This document shows, piece by piece, positions 1 to 5,833 of a stretch of DNA of 34,696 bases (its first letter is position 1; the number at the start of each line of letters is the position of its first letter). Both the position numbers and the translations under genes were made by a program. Under the pieces are notes generated by a model. That model had not been told where the DNA came from. It saw nothing but the letters and a program-made list of their open reading frames with translations, and did no database searches. The stretch covers positions 1 to 34,696 of the IMG/VR virus record IMGVR_UViG_3300005534_000027; one strand, written 5' to 3'. This stretch comes from a virus.

Positions 1-194
1 TTCTGATTATTTACAACCAAATCAAAACGAGGTTGCAGTTCTAAGTCTACAATGTGACCTGCACGCTCTAAAAACAAAAGCTCCTGATACCGCGCAGCTT
101 CTTTCTTGCTATCAAAACTGATACCATGCACTTCAGTCTTCTTAGCATGATATTTGCTCTCCCCTTGCAAGGGGGAATTAGCTCGTGTGGGCAT
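1..194 (-). CDS. DUF1064-family phage protein (partial, runs off window start)
   Basis: The minus-strand frame begins ATG at 194-192 behind AAGGAGAAGTAACCC and is still open at base 1. The first 65 residues include SKYHAKKTEV, then GISFDSKKEAARYQELLFLE and LELQPRFDLV, which is the recognisable start of the DUF1064 family found in phage early regions. The fold resembles small nuclease-like phage proteins, but the function is not established. Its start overlaps the end of the upstream gene by 17 bases, so the two are probably translationally coupled. A copy of the dispersed palindrome (161-175) lies inside the coding sequence and encodes SPLQG, so the repeat is tolerated in frame. Confidence 0.8.
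   Translation of the reverse strand, partial: MPTRANSPLQGESKYHAKKTEVHGISFDSKKEAARYQELLFLERAGHIVDLELQPRFDLVVNNQ
161..175 (+). repeat. Dispersed palindrome copy 1
   Basis: Perfect CCCCTTGCAAGGGG with one extra G, inside the DUF1064 gene near its start. Confidence 0.85.
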
Positions 195-501
195 GGGTTA
201 CTTCTCCTTGTATTTTCCAGGCAAAGCTTTCACTCTGCCAAGGATATTTGGGCATGTCCTTTGCTGCCTGCACTCTGCCCATTCCTGGGATGGTTGCAAA
301 GTGCATACCGTCTTTCTTGCGATAGACAGTAACTTTGTAGTAAGCATCTGGACTTTCTAGCGTTTCAACTAGCTCACAATGCGCAACGAGCGCAAATTGC
401 AAGCCCGTTACGGTTTCTAGCCAAATTTCCACAGAAGAAGCAGCTTCCAGGAGGTTCTGGTGAGTTATCCAGTTGCCAAGCTTGCTCAAGCTGCTCTGCA
501 A
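178..501 (-). CDS. Hypothetical small protein
   Basis: This frame is open for 107 codons, but the first ATG (501) lies 128 bases inside the preceding gene, so the true start is probably later. In-frame TTG codons lie near 400, and the conserved-looking part is YYKVTVYRKKDGMHFATIPG to the end. The stop overlaps the start of the DUF1064 gene. No family is recognised. It is kept because the spacing and coupling fit a three-gene minus-strand operon. Confidence 0.5.
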   Translation of the reverse strand: MQSSLSKLGNWITHQNLLEAASSVEIWLETVTGLQFALVAHCELVETLESPDAYYKVTVYRKKDGMHFATIPGMGRVQAAKDMPKYPWQSESFAWKIQGEVTHAHTS

Positions 502-664
502 GTTTGGTGTGCACGCATATCCGGCTAGCGCAAGAGCAGCATCGAAAATAGCCTCTAAACTGCTCTGCTACAAAAATATTGCCGTGATAGTGGACTTCCC
601 ACCTAACGATTACACCTAAATCTTGACGGACGTGTGGGCTTGGAGGGGATTGCGTTCCGTTCAT
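374..664 (-). CDS. Hypothetical zinc-finger-like protein
   Basis: The start is ATG at 664-662, preceded by AAAGGAGAAACCTG, a better start than the upstream ATG at 682. The 96-residue product has an N-terminal CCSC region and a C-terminal CFFC-x13-CARC pair that would suit one zinc ion. It is first in the minus-strand operon read from the promoter at 743-771. I do not recognise the family. Small zinc-binding proteins are common in phage accessory operons; the function is unknown. Confidence 0.6.
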   Translation of the reverse strand: MNGTQSPPSPHVRQDLGVIVRWEVHYHGNIFVAEQFRGYFRCCSCASRICVHTKLAEQLEQAWQLDNSPEPPGSCFFCGNLARNRNGLAICARCAL

Positions 665-742
665 CAGGTTTCTCCTTTTCAAATACTGGTTGTGTAGTCA
701 GAAGTCAGGAAGACAAAAACCCTACACAACCTTATTATGAAG

Positions 743-771
743 AGTATAGACCAGTATTGTTAATTTGTCAA
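743..771 (-). promoter_or_regulatory. Divergent promoter, leftward
   Basis: On the minus strand TTGACA (771-766) is followed by 17 bases and TATACT (748-743), an almost perfect housekeeping promoter for the operon below 664. Confidence 0.75.
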
Positions 772-806
772 TAGTATAGAGCATTCTTGTTAATTATCAT
801 ATTGTA

Positions 807-835
807 TTGACAATTTAAGATGAGTATCGTATAGT
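807..835 (+). promoter_or_regulatory. Divergent promoter, rightward
   Basis: TTGACA (807-812), 17 bases, TATAGT (830-835), reading into the gene at 868. Between the two promoters AGTATAGA and TTGTTAATT each occur twice in a 28-bp register (743 and 773), which looks like a two-site operator for a regulator controlling both directions. Confidence 0.75.
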
Positions 836-867
836 ATTGATAGTTTGAAAGAAAGGAGAATACACTT

Positions 868-1254
868 TTGAAGTGGCGACTACGCCGGGTAGCTGATCGA
901 ATAGGACTGTTCCTGATAGGTATCAAGCCAGTCAGATGGTTTCTTGATCAGCTCATCAGATTTGGCAAGTGGGCACAATCCAAGCCATGGCTTGCCCACA
1001 TCTGGAAATGGATTGGGAAGCTATGGAAGCCGTTCTGGATTGGATATGGTTGTTTTTATGCACTGTTAGATGCATGGAATCATGATTGGATAAGTATGGC
1101 ATTCAACATTGCACTTACCCTTGTCTGGATTTTTCTACCTGAAATAGATGATCGAGATGATGAAGACGAAGATGAGCCGGATGATCCTGATCCAACTCCA
1201 AACGGAGACGCGGTAGACATGTGGCTCAAAGAACAACAGAAGGTAAACGTATGA
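868..1254 (+). CDS. Small membrane protein with acidic tail
   Basis: The start is TTG at 868 behind GAAAGGAGAA with seven-base spacing. The first 70 residues are rich in Trp, Lys and Arg (repeated K-P-W and W-K-W stretches). A hydrophobic segment follows (about residues 60-92, containing MAFNIALTLVWIFLP), then a strongly acidic Asp/Glu/Pro stretch (about 94-112). The layout suggests a membrane anchor with a charged cytoplasmic tail. The stop overlaps the start of the next gene (ATGA). No family is recognised. Confidence 0.65.
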   Translation: MKWRLRRVADRIGLFLIGIKPVRWFLDQLIRFGKWAQSKPWLAHIWKWIGKLWKPFWIGYGCFYALLDAWNHDWISMAFNIALTLVWIFLPEIDDRDDEDEDEPDDPDPTPNGDAVDMWLKEQQKVNV

Positions 1255-1415
1255 CAAGCATAGAACCTGCAATCATTATTGTACTGTCAGTATTGATACT
1301 GGCATGCGCTTTTCCAGTTTACAAAAGGAAAGCATTACCAACAGCAATACTAGCAACAATTGTCATCTTAGTGCTAGCAACTGACATTATGTGCATATAT
1401 GGTCTAATGCACTAA
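1251..1415 (+). CDS. Small two-helix membrane protein
   Basis: The 54-residue product starts at the ATG overlapping the previous stop, beginning MTSIEPAIIIVL. It has two hydrophobic segments (about residues 6-23 and 30-48) separated by the basic turn YKRKALPT. The overlap implies co-translation with the preceding membrane protein, so the two may form a complex. The function is unknown; a superinfection-exclusion or holin-type role is possible but unsupported. Confidence 0.6.
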   Translation: MTSIEPAIIIVLSVLILACAFPVYKRKALPTAILATIVILVLATDIMCIYGLMH

Positions 1416-1442
1416 CAAACAAGATCGAAAGGATAAAACCTC

Positions 1443-1922
1443 ATGGAGTATCAAGAAAAGTTGATCATTTTTCCCGCTGTAAATGACATGAAAGAGCCGA
1501 TGAATATCGCTGTACACGAAGCGATAGGAATCGGACTCTGCTACAATGCAGTCAATGGAGATAAGGAGCTTGGATTTGTCATCACACATCTGGAAAGCAA
1601 AAAGTATCTCTGTAAGCCAATCAGCACAGAATATGAAATTAAGCTGGTCATGGAGAGAGTAGTCGGAATTACCGACTGGAATATGCCTGAAGAAGAATTG
1701 AAAAAGCATCCAGAAGCAGGGATGCAATTCTTAAAACTTCAGCAGACAGTTGAATGCGAGTTGAATATGCAGTTAGAGACGGCTATGAAAGACATCGGCA
1801 TGCCTGACTATCTTATAGAAGATGTGATGAATGGAATAGAAGATGAGGATTATACGCTCTTGCGAACTGCACTCCTGTACGCATTCAAGATTATCCCATC
1901 AGAGCTTGACAGCTTAGAGTAA
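1443..1922 (+). CDS. Hypothetical protein (159 aa)
   Basis: The start is ATG behind CGAAAGGATAAAACCTC, the standard ribosome-binding module of this genome. The product is soluble and acidic, with no transmembrane segment. It has a mixed alpha/beta N-terminal half and a helical C-terminal half ending in PSELDSLE. It is the last gene of the rightward operon from the promoter at 807 and is followed by a strong terminator. I do not recognise the family. Confidence 0.65.
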   Translation: MEYQEKLIIFPAVNDMKEPMNIAVHEAIGIGLCYNAVNGDKELGFVITHLESKKYLCKPISTEYEIKLVMERVVGITDWNMPEEELKKHPEAGMQFLKLQQTVECELNMQLETAMKDIGMPDYLIEDVMNGIEDEDYTLLRTALLYAFKIIPSELDSLE

Positions 1923-1950
1923 GATTATCCCATCATGATCTGCTTTCAGA

Positions 1951-1984
1951 GAAAGCCACTTGGGACTACCTCCAAGTGGCTTTC
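1951..1984 (+). terminator. Rho-independent-type hairpin after the 868-1922 operon
   Basis: A perfect 13-bp stem (GAAAGCCACTTGG with CCAAGTGGCTTTC) and an eight-base loop. The T-tract is short, so it may work in either direction. Confidence 0.65.
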
Positions 1985-2061
1985 TTGATTCTCAAAAGAA
2001 AATTGGGTATGCTTAGATCAATACAATAATTTTTCTCTCTATCCTTTCGATGCGCACACAA

Positions 2062-2094
2062 AGAAACCCCTGGTGATGTGGACCAGGGGTTTCT
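2062..2094 (-). terminator. Terminator-like hairpin at the end of the lysis cassette
   Basis: A perfect 13-bp stem (AGAAACCCCTGGT with ACCAGGGGTTTCT) just beyond the last minus-strand gene. Together with the hairpin at 1951 it separates two convergent operons. Confidence 0.65.
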
Positions 2095-2103
2095 GCTATT
2101 CTA

Positions 2104-2193
2104 CTATCTATTTTTCAACACCACAATCACAATTCCAAAAATCACAACAACGATTACTATTGTTACCCAATTTGGATCTACCGGTACACTCAT
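2104..2193 (-). CDS. 29-residue single-pass membrane peptide
   Basis: ATG at 2193-2191 overlaps the stop of the glucosaminidase gene (ATGA) and has the strong site GGAGGACAGC before it. The peptide starts MSVPVDPNWV, continues as an almost unbroken Val/Ile helix (about residues 10-26) and ends KNR. The positive-inside end, coupling and position suggest a lysis accessory such as an antiholin or pinholin-like peptide. That role is inference from context only. Confidence 0.55.
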   Translation of the reverse strand: MSVPVDPNWVTIVIVVVIFGIVIVVLKNR

Positions 2194-2759
2194 GCTGTCC
2201 TCCAAGTCTGTACGTCAGATTGTACTGCTGATATATAGGCAGACTCCGAATTCCCATCGCTAGCAGGTGCGTACTTGGGAATGATTTGAGAAAGTGTTGT
2301 GAGTCCCCCACCAGCATAGGCCGATGAAGCAATCAATTTGTACCAATCATCTATACCTTCTGCCCACGTCGCATACGAGCGGAAACGTCCGATGCAAGAG
2401 TAACCTGGTGTACAGATGATATTGCCGATGCTGTGAGTTTGGGTAGCTGCTCCATACAGCCCGTACGAACTTTCATGGTGGAAGAAGGCAAGCGCTACCG
2501 CGTCGTCAATGTTGTAGGTAGCAGAGTCTAGCGTAAAAGTCGATCCAGTTCCCGCAGCTGGGCTACCAGCATCTGACAGGATAGCGTCAATCTTGAAAGC
2601 TGACAGCGAGGGCCCTCCAACAACACTATCCCCTTGCATGGTGGGCATGTGCTGTCCTCCTGCAAGCGCGAACGGGCTACCACCTTGCGAATAGATGTAG
2701 CCCATACACAGGACAATCAGTGCGCAAAAAATCAGCAGAAAATTTGTTACCTCTTTCAT
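2190..2759 (-). CDS. Membrane-anchored glucosaminidase-like endolysin
   Basis: The start is MKEVTNFLLIF at 2759, coupled to the upstream stop (ATGA), giving 189 residues. Residues 4-24 form one hydrophobic segment, a signal anchor or signal-arrest-release type export signal. The rest is an extracytoplasmic domain with AVALAFFHHESSYGLYG, SIGNIICTPGYSC and GRFRSYATWAEGIDDWYKLI. These fit the glucosaminidase/lysozyme-like fold, with the Glu of HHES as the likely catalytic acid. It would cleave peptidoglycan glycan chains at lysis. The neighbours on both sides are tiny membrane proteins. A copy of the dispersed palindrome lies within it at 2630. Confidence 0.75.
   Translation of the reverse strand: MKEVTNFLLIFCALIVLCMGYIYSQGGSPFALAGGQHMPTMQGDSVVGGPSLSAFKIDAILSDAGSPAAGTGSTFTLDSATYNIDDAVALAFFHHESSYGLYGAATQTHSIGNIICTPGYSCIGRFRSYATWAEGIDDWYKLIASSAYAGGGLTTLSQIIPKYAPASDGNSESAYISAVQSDVQTWRTA
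2630..2644 (+). repeat. Dispersed palindrome copy 2
   Basis: CCCCTTGCATGGTGG inside the glucosaminidase gene, in the stretch linking anchor to catalytic domain. Confidence 0.7.
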
Positions 2760-2941
2760 TTGAGCACCACCATGTGACCGCCCCAAATCGCCCACAGGAT
2801 ACCGCCCATGATGAGAAGAAAGAGAGCTGCGGTTAGCGGACTCCGCATAAATTTAGACTCTCGTGCGCCGGCTTGTGTTGCGAAAACAACGTAGCTGAAT
2901 ACAACCAGGATTAGGAATATCGTTCCTGGATCAATAGACAT
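2756..2941 (-). CDS. Holin-like small membrane protein
   Basis: The start is ATG at 2941 behind AAAGGAGAATTCT. The 61-residue product has two hydrophobic segments (about residues 6-24 and 34-55) with a basic/polar turn, which is the size and topology of class II holins. It sits directly upstream of, and overlaps, the glucosaminidase gene, the usual holin-endolysin order. No sequence family is recognised, so the holin assignment is from topology and position. Confidence 0.55.
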   Translation of the reverse strand: MSIDPGTIFLILVVFSYVVFATQAGARESKFMRSPLTAALFLLIMGGILWAIWGGHMVVLK

Positions 2942-3058
2942 AGAATTCTCCTTTTCAAAAAGAAGGAGTCCTGTTACAATCTGAGTAACTGGGACTCCGC
3001 GTTCTGGTGAAAGAGCTAGTGGTAAAGTCTGGGGAGACGGGAGCCACTAGCTACCGAA

Positions 3059-3202
3059 CTAAGATACATTGACGACTGCACGGCATTTAGAGCAAATCCA
3101 CTTGTTTGTGCTCTGTTGTCTAAGCGTTACAGATTTGGCTTTACAATGCGGACATTCACTAATTGTACATGTCCTTATCCGATCTGATGGATTATTTCCC
3201 AT
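3059..3202 (-). CDS. 47-residue zinc-ribbon protein
   Basis: ATG at 3202-3200 has a strong site (AGAAGGAGCAAGAC). The product contains ECPHC near residue 18 and CSKC near residue 38, a four-cysteine zinc ribbon. It is the last gene of the leftward zinc-finger cluster. The partner, whether nucleic acid or protein, is unknown. Confidence 0.65.
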   Translation of the reverse strand: MGNNPSDRIRTCTISECPHCKAKSVTLRQQSTNKWICSKCRAVVNVS

Positions 3203-3214
3203 GTCTTGCTCCTT

Positions 3215-3400
3215 CTATTCGTACTCAAGCGGGTTGCCTTCTGCTCTGACAACAACCCATCCACGGCTCGTCTGCTTGACTTCCATACGCTTTCCATCAT
3301 AAGTGACCCAGCCATAGAGATCTCTTCCTTCTCTATGCTGTTCTGATACAACGAGAGTACGCTTTATAGAGCCAATGGTAACAACTGAAACAGTTTCCAT
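3215..3400 (-). CDS. Hypothetical small protein
   Basis: The 61-residue frame begins METVSVVTIGSIKRT at 3400 behind AAAGGTTTGTAGC. The longer upstream open frame is not needed. It looks like a small beta-rich domain (RTLVVSEQH, LYGWVTYDGKRMEVK, GWVVVRAEG). It lies between two zinc-finger genes in the leftward cluster. The function is unknown. Confidence 0.55.
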   Translation of the reverse strand: METVSVVTIGSIKRTLVVSEQHREGRDLYGWVTYDGKRMEVKQTSRGWVVVRAEGNPLEYE

Positions 3401-3401
3401 G

Positions 3402-3533
3402 CTACAAACCTTTACTACGGTTATACGTTGTTCTACCACATTTGTATGCAAAGTAGACAATAGTTGCAGTTTCTTTGACTTTCTTGACAAAAGACTTGCA
3501 CAAACCGCAACTAATTCTATGCTCATGCCCCAT
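3402..3533 (-). CDS. 43-residue cysteine-containing protein
   Basis: The start MGHEHRISCGLCK at 3533 overlaps the preceding stop (TAATG), with GGGGAGTG upstream. It has CGLC near residue 9 and YKCG near residue 32, an incomplete zinc-binding set in which His may supply a ligand. The same reading frame upstream encodes CGEC, so an earlier start would give a full set of cysteine pairs. The start is therefore uncertain. Confidence 0.45.
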   Translation of the reverse strand: MGHEHRISCGLCKSFVKKVKETATIVYFAYKCGRTTYNRSKGL

Positions 3534-3847
3534 TATGATGCACTCCCCACACAAGGATGATTGAGGAAGCTCCCTACAACTTGCCCACACGTCGGACAAC
3601 GCACACCTGAGATATCACGTATGCCCAAGATGGTCATCGTTTCGGGGTCATTCAAATGCTCGCGCAATTGACGCGCCTCGTCCGGCGAAAGTGTGATTTC
3701 CCTGTACGTATCTTTCCGAACGTCAGTCAACCCAATGGTTAGCTCAGGTGACTGACGAAAAGCAGAGAAGTCAAGAGACTCTGATGCACGTTTGACCGTG
3801 CAAGAGTATTCGTAGTTGCTTGAAGTGATACAAGACTGATTGGACAT
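3533..3847 (-). CDS. Hypothetical protein with C-terminal zinc motif
   Basis: The 104-residue frame begins at 3847 behind GAGGAGTTTTA. The C-terminus carries CPTCGQVV-x6-HPC, a C-x2-C...H-x-C zinc site. The middle has ITLSPDEARQLREHL, a helix typical of small regulatory proteins. It is coupled on both sides (TAATG overlaps). No family is assigned. Confidence 0.6.
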   Translation of the reverse strand: MSNQSCITSSNYEYSCTVKRASESLDFSAFRQSPELTIGLTDVRKDTYREITLSPDEARQLREHLNDPETMTILGIRDISGVRCPTCGQVVGSFLNHPCVGSAS

Positions 3848-3963
3848 TAAAACTCCTCTTCGTGATTTCTAAATCTCTCAACGTACGAGGGTACAGCGTC
3901 AAATTGCTCTAACATCAATTGCTGCAATTGCAACATAACCAGCATGTAGATAATGGTATTCAT
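3847..3963 (-). CDS. 38-residue hypothetical peptide
   Basis: The frame from ATG at 3963-3961 to the TAA overlapping the next start (TAATG) encodes a Leu/Gln-rich helix (LVMLQLQQLMLEQF) and an acidic end (HEEEF). Its start overlaps the previous stop (ATGA-type). The ribosome-binding site is weak. Support comes mainly from the seamless overlap on both sides. Confidence 0.45.
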   Translation of the reverse strand: MNTIIYMLVMLQLQQLMLEQFDAVPSYVERFRNHEEEF

Positions 3964-4109
3964 GATGTCTTCACTTTCTTAGGCAATGCAGGAACTAGTC
4001 CTGGAATATCTCTAGCACACAACGGACAAATCCGAAGTCCTTTCAAATTGATGACGTACAGTTTTGTGTTCGATTTGTACTGTTTGCACTTAGTGCAAAA
4101 TTGTCTCAT
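3960..4109 (-). CDS. 49-residue zinc-finger protein
   Basis: ATG at 4109 is preceded by AAAGGATAATTT. The product starts MRQFCTKCKQY and has CPLC near residue 28, so C-x2-C pairs are spaced for one zinc ion. The C-terminus is basic (LPKKVKTS). It is one of at least four tiny zinc-binding proteins in this leftward cluster. Confidence 0.65.
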   Translation of the reverse strand: MRQFCTKCKQYKSNTKLYVINLKGLRICPLCARDIPGLVPALPKKVKTS

Positions 4110-4112
4110 AAA

Positions 4113-4379
4113 TTATCCTTTCATACAGTCAGGACAAGAACAAAACCGAGAGTTAGGATTGTGCTCTATCACCTTGGATGGTTCCGGTTCTCTCCACATC
4201 TCATTCCACCCTTTAATGTAGAGCGACTGAGTATCGACATAACGTGTCTCAAATGGAGCTTGACGCTTTCCCTCTGCACGATAGGACTCTTGTGTGAGAG
4301 GTAAATTATTGGCTCTCTGATACTCCTGATACTCCTTGCCAGCTTTACGCCCTATATATTGAGCATTATTCCGATTCAT
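4113..4379 (-). CDS. Hypothetical protein with terminal cysteine motif
   Basis: The start is MNRNNAQYIGRKAG at 4379 behind GGGGAGGTGAT, much stronger than the upstream ATG at 4505, giving 88 residues. The N-terminal half is a charged helix (YQEYQRANNL) and the C-terminus is FCSCPDCMKG. It is second in the leftward cluster. The function is unknown. Confidence 0.6.
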   Translation of the reverse strand: MNRNNAQYIGRKAGKEYQEYQRANNLPLTQESYRAEGKRQAPFETRYVDTQSLYIKGWNEMWREPEPSKVIEHNPNSRFCSCPDCMKG

Positions 4380-4407
4380 ATCACCTCCCCAAAAGGAAGC
4401 CGCTTTG

Positions 4408-4908
4408 CTAGGCGACTTTTGATTTTTGTCTACGTTGATAGCTTGGCAGAATTGCCAACCAAGCGGGAACTTGTACTTGCCCGTTGAGGACTGGAGGAGT
4501 AGCAACCGGAGCAGGTGTAACTATCAAGGGTGTCTGATCCTTTTCTGTAGCTGCTAGAACCTGCTCCGAAAATGCTACTTCTTCATAAGCCAACTCTTGC
4601 ATCTCTGCTTCGTTCATCGCCTGTTCGAGGGCTTTTTCATTTGCCTTGACGATGGACTCTTGATGCTTCACTACATTTGACTTGTAGATACGGACATAAA
4701 AAGCGTCAACAATTTGAGTGTGCTGACAATGCCCTTTGTGTGCAAAATGGCTACATCTGCAATGTGTTGATGTGGGGACAAGTCCACTCTCGTCAACTCT
4801 CACTTTGAACCAATTCTCACTCATTCCAGGAACCTCAACGAATAATCCGTTATTGTCCTCATCAATGCGTAGAAAGTGCATTGCGTACATTGCGTATGTT
4901 GTAACCAT
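4408..4908 (-). CDS. SWIM-type zinc-finger protein
   Basis: The start MVTTYAMYAM at 4908 follows GGAGGGCAAA, so the earlier in-frame ATG at 4953 is rejected. Residues about 51-63 are CRCSHFAHKGHCQH, matching the SWIM pattern C-x-C-x(n)-C-x-H. SWIM fingers bind DNA or proteins and occur in recombination and helicase-associated proteins. The rest is a Gln/Glu-rich helix and a Pro-rich tail. It is the first gene after the leftward promoter at 4958-4986, opposite the XRE repressor, so it is probably under repressor control. Confidence 0.7.
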   Translation of the reverse strand: MVTTYAMYAMHFLRIDEDNNGLFVEVPGMSENWFKVRVDESGLVPTSTHCRCSHFAHKGHCQHTQIVDAFYVRIYKSNVVKHQESIVKANEKALEQAMNEAEMQELAYEEVAFSEQVLAATEKDQTPLIVTPAPVATPPVLNGQVQVPAWLAILPSYQRRQKSKVA

Positions 4909-4933
4909 TTTGCCCTCCAAGGTTTTTAATTTG

Positions 4934-4951
4934 GTCCCACTCACTTGGGAC
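4934..4951. promoter_or_regulatory. Inverted repeat in the SWIM-gene leader
   Basis: GTCCCA-ctcact-TGGGAC lies between the leftward promoter and the SWIM gene. It could be an operator or a leader hairpin. Confidence 0.4.
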
Positions 4952-4957
4952 ATTCAT

Positions 4958-4986
4958 AGTATGCCATACTTCGTGATGGTTGTCAA
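4958..4986 (-). promoter_or_regulatory. Leftward promoter with operator-like palindrome
   Basis: On the minus strand TTGACA (4986-4981), 17 bases, CATACT (4963-4958). The 13-bp palindrome AGTATG-C-CATACT (4958-4970) covers the -10 box, a suitable site for the neighbouring XRE repressor. Confidence 0.65.
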
Positions 4987-5026
4987 GGGTATTGTCACGC
5001 AAATTTTCACGATAGCAAAAATTGGC

Positions 5027-5055
5027 TTGACATCTATCAAGATACTATGTAAGAT
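5027..5055 (+). promoter_or_regulatory. Promoter of the XRE repressor
   Basis: TTGACA (5027-5032), 17 bases, TAAGAT (5050-5055), divergent from the promoter at 4958-4986, which gives the classic CI/Cro-type control region. Confidence 0.7.
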
Positions 5056-5086
5056 AGAATTAGTTTTCTAATGAAAGGAGAAACGC

Positions 5087-5347
5087 ATGCCTACACTAAA
5101 AGAGATTCGAAGAGGACTCCTTATTAGCACAAAAAAGCTTGTCTTGCTATCTGGAGTATCCGAATCAACCATCATTCGGATAGAAAAGGGAGGAAAATAC
5201 CAAGAAGAAAATATAGAAAAAATCCTTGCTGCACTTAGCAAGGTAGCAGGACAAGAAATAAAAAGAGATAGCATTGAAGGTCTAAACGAGCCCTATAACC
5301 CGATAAGGGATAGAGGACAAACACCTAAAGAAGAAGAAGTAGCATAG
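5087..5347 (+). CDS. XRE-family helix-turn-helix repressor
   Basis: The 86-residue product starts behind GAAAGGAGAAACGC. It has a lambda-repressor-like HTH (about residues 5-50): LKEIRRGLLISTKKL, then LLSGVSESTIIRIEKG as the recognition helix region, then NIEKILAALSKVAG. There is no C-terminal peptidase or dimerisation domain, so it is a minimal Cro-like or CI-short regulator. It likely controls the divergent promoters at 4958 and 5027. Confidence 0.8.
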   Translation: MPTLKEIRRGLLISTKKLVLLSGVSESTIIRIEKGGKYQEENIEKILAALSKVAGQEIKRDSIEGLNEPYNPIRDRGQTPKEEEVA

Positions 5348-5350
5348 GGG

Positions 5351-5393
5351 AGGTGGGCAATGTGAAGCTAGGACCTTACGCGATTGCCCACCT
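5351..5393. promoter_or_regulatory. 11-bp inverted repeat after the repressor gene
   Basis: AGGTGGGCAAT (5351-5361) and ATTGCCCACCT (5383-5393) can pair around a 21-base loop. There is no T-tract, so it is more likely an RNA-stability or operator element than a terminator. Confidence 0.45.
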
Positions 5394-5446
5394 AGAACCT
5401 TGACTCTATTATAAAGTAAAAATATCAGGCTGACTAGCTCTATTCT

Positions 5447-5461
5447 CACCGTGCAAGGGGG
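5447..5461 (-). repeat. Dispersed palindrome copy 3 (reverse orientation)
   Basis: On the minus strand CCCCCTTGCACGGTG. It is the only orientable copy facing the other way and lies about 50 bp upstream of the promoter at 5508. Confidence 0.75.
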
Positions 5462-5507
5462 ATGGGGCAATTTTTGTACCTGTTTCTGGTGATCAGTACT
5501 GGACAGA

Positions 5508-5536
5508 TTGCAAACTGGTAGATAGTGGTGTATACT
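5508..5536 (+). promoter_or_regulatory. TTGCAA-type promoter of the RHH gene
   Basis: TTGCAA (5508-5513), 17 bases, TATACT (5531-5536). The spacer ends GATAGTGGTG, the same ten bases as in the promoter at 22501, indicating a shared operator. Confidence 0.7.
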
Positions 5537-5557
5537 TTGATGCAAGAAGGAGGTTTT

Positions 5558-5833
5558 ATGGGAGCAAAAATGAAGAGAGTATCTCTTTATATTCCAAATG
5601 GCCTTTATAACCGAATTACTGAATCAGCACAAGAGAACAAGAGGTCAATTAATCAAGAGATCACAAGGGAACTGGAAGAATACCGACTTCTCATACAAGA
5701 TGAGAGTCAAATAGAGAATGTAATGGTGGTAAAAGTGATAATGAAGATAAGGGACTTCGTAAAGACAATAATAGAAAAAGAGGATCATGATCATGAGCCA
5801 ACAGCTATCAAAATCTCAAACATCCCCCTTTGA
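5558..5833 (+). CDS. Ribbon-helix-helix regulator
   Basis: ATG at 5558 has a strong site (GAAGGAGGTTTT); the ATG at 5525 lies within the promoter and is rejected. The 91-residue protein has an Arc/MetJ-type RHH: strand RVSLYIP, helix LYNRITESAQENK, then RSINQEITRELEEY. RHH dimers bind repeated operator half-sites. The gene probably represses its own promoter, and the shared promoter sequence suggests it also acts at 13177 and 22501. Its end overlaps the next gene by about 40 bases. Confidence 0.75.
   Translation: MGAKMKRVSLYIPNGLYNRITESAQENKRSINQEITRELEEYRLLIQDESQIENVMVVKVIMKIRDFVKTIIEKEDHDHEPTAIKISNIPL

Noticed and set aside
126-360. Plus-strand open frames at the left end
   Set aside because: They are antisense to the DUF1064 operon, overlap each other in two frames and have no ribosome-binding sites.
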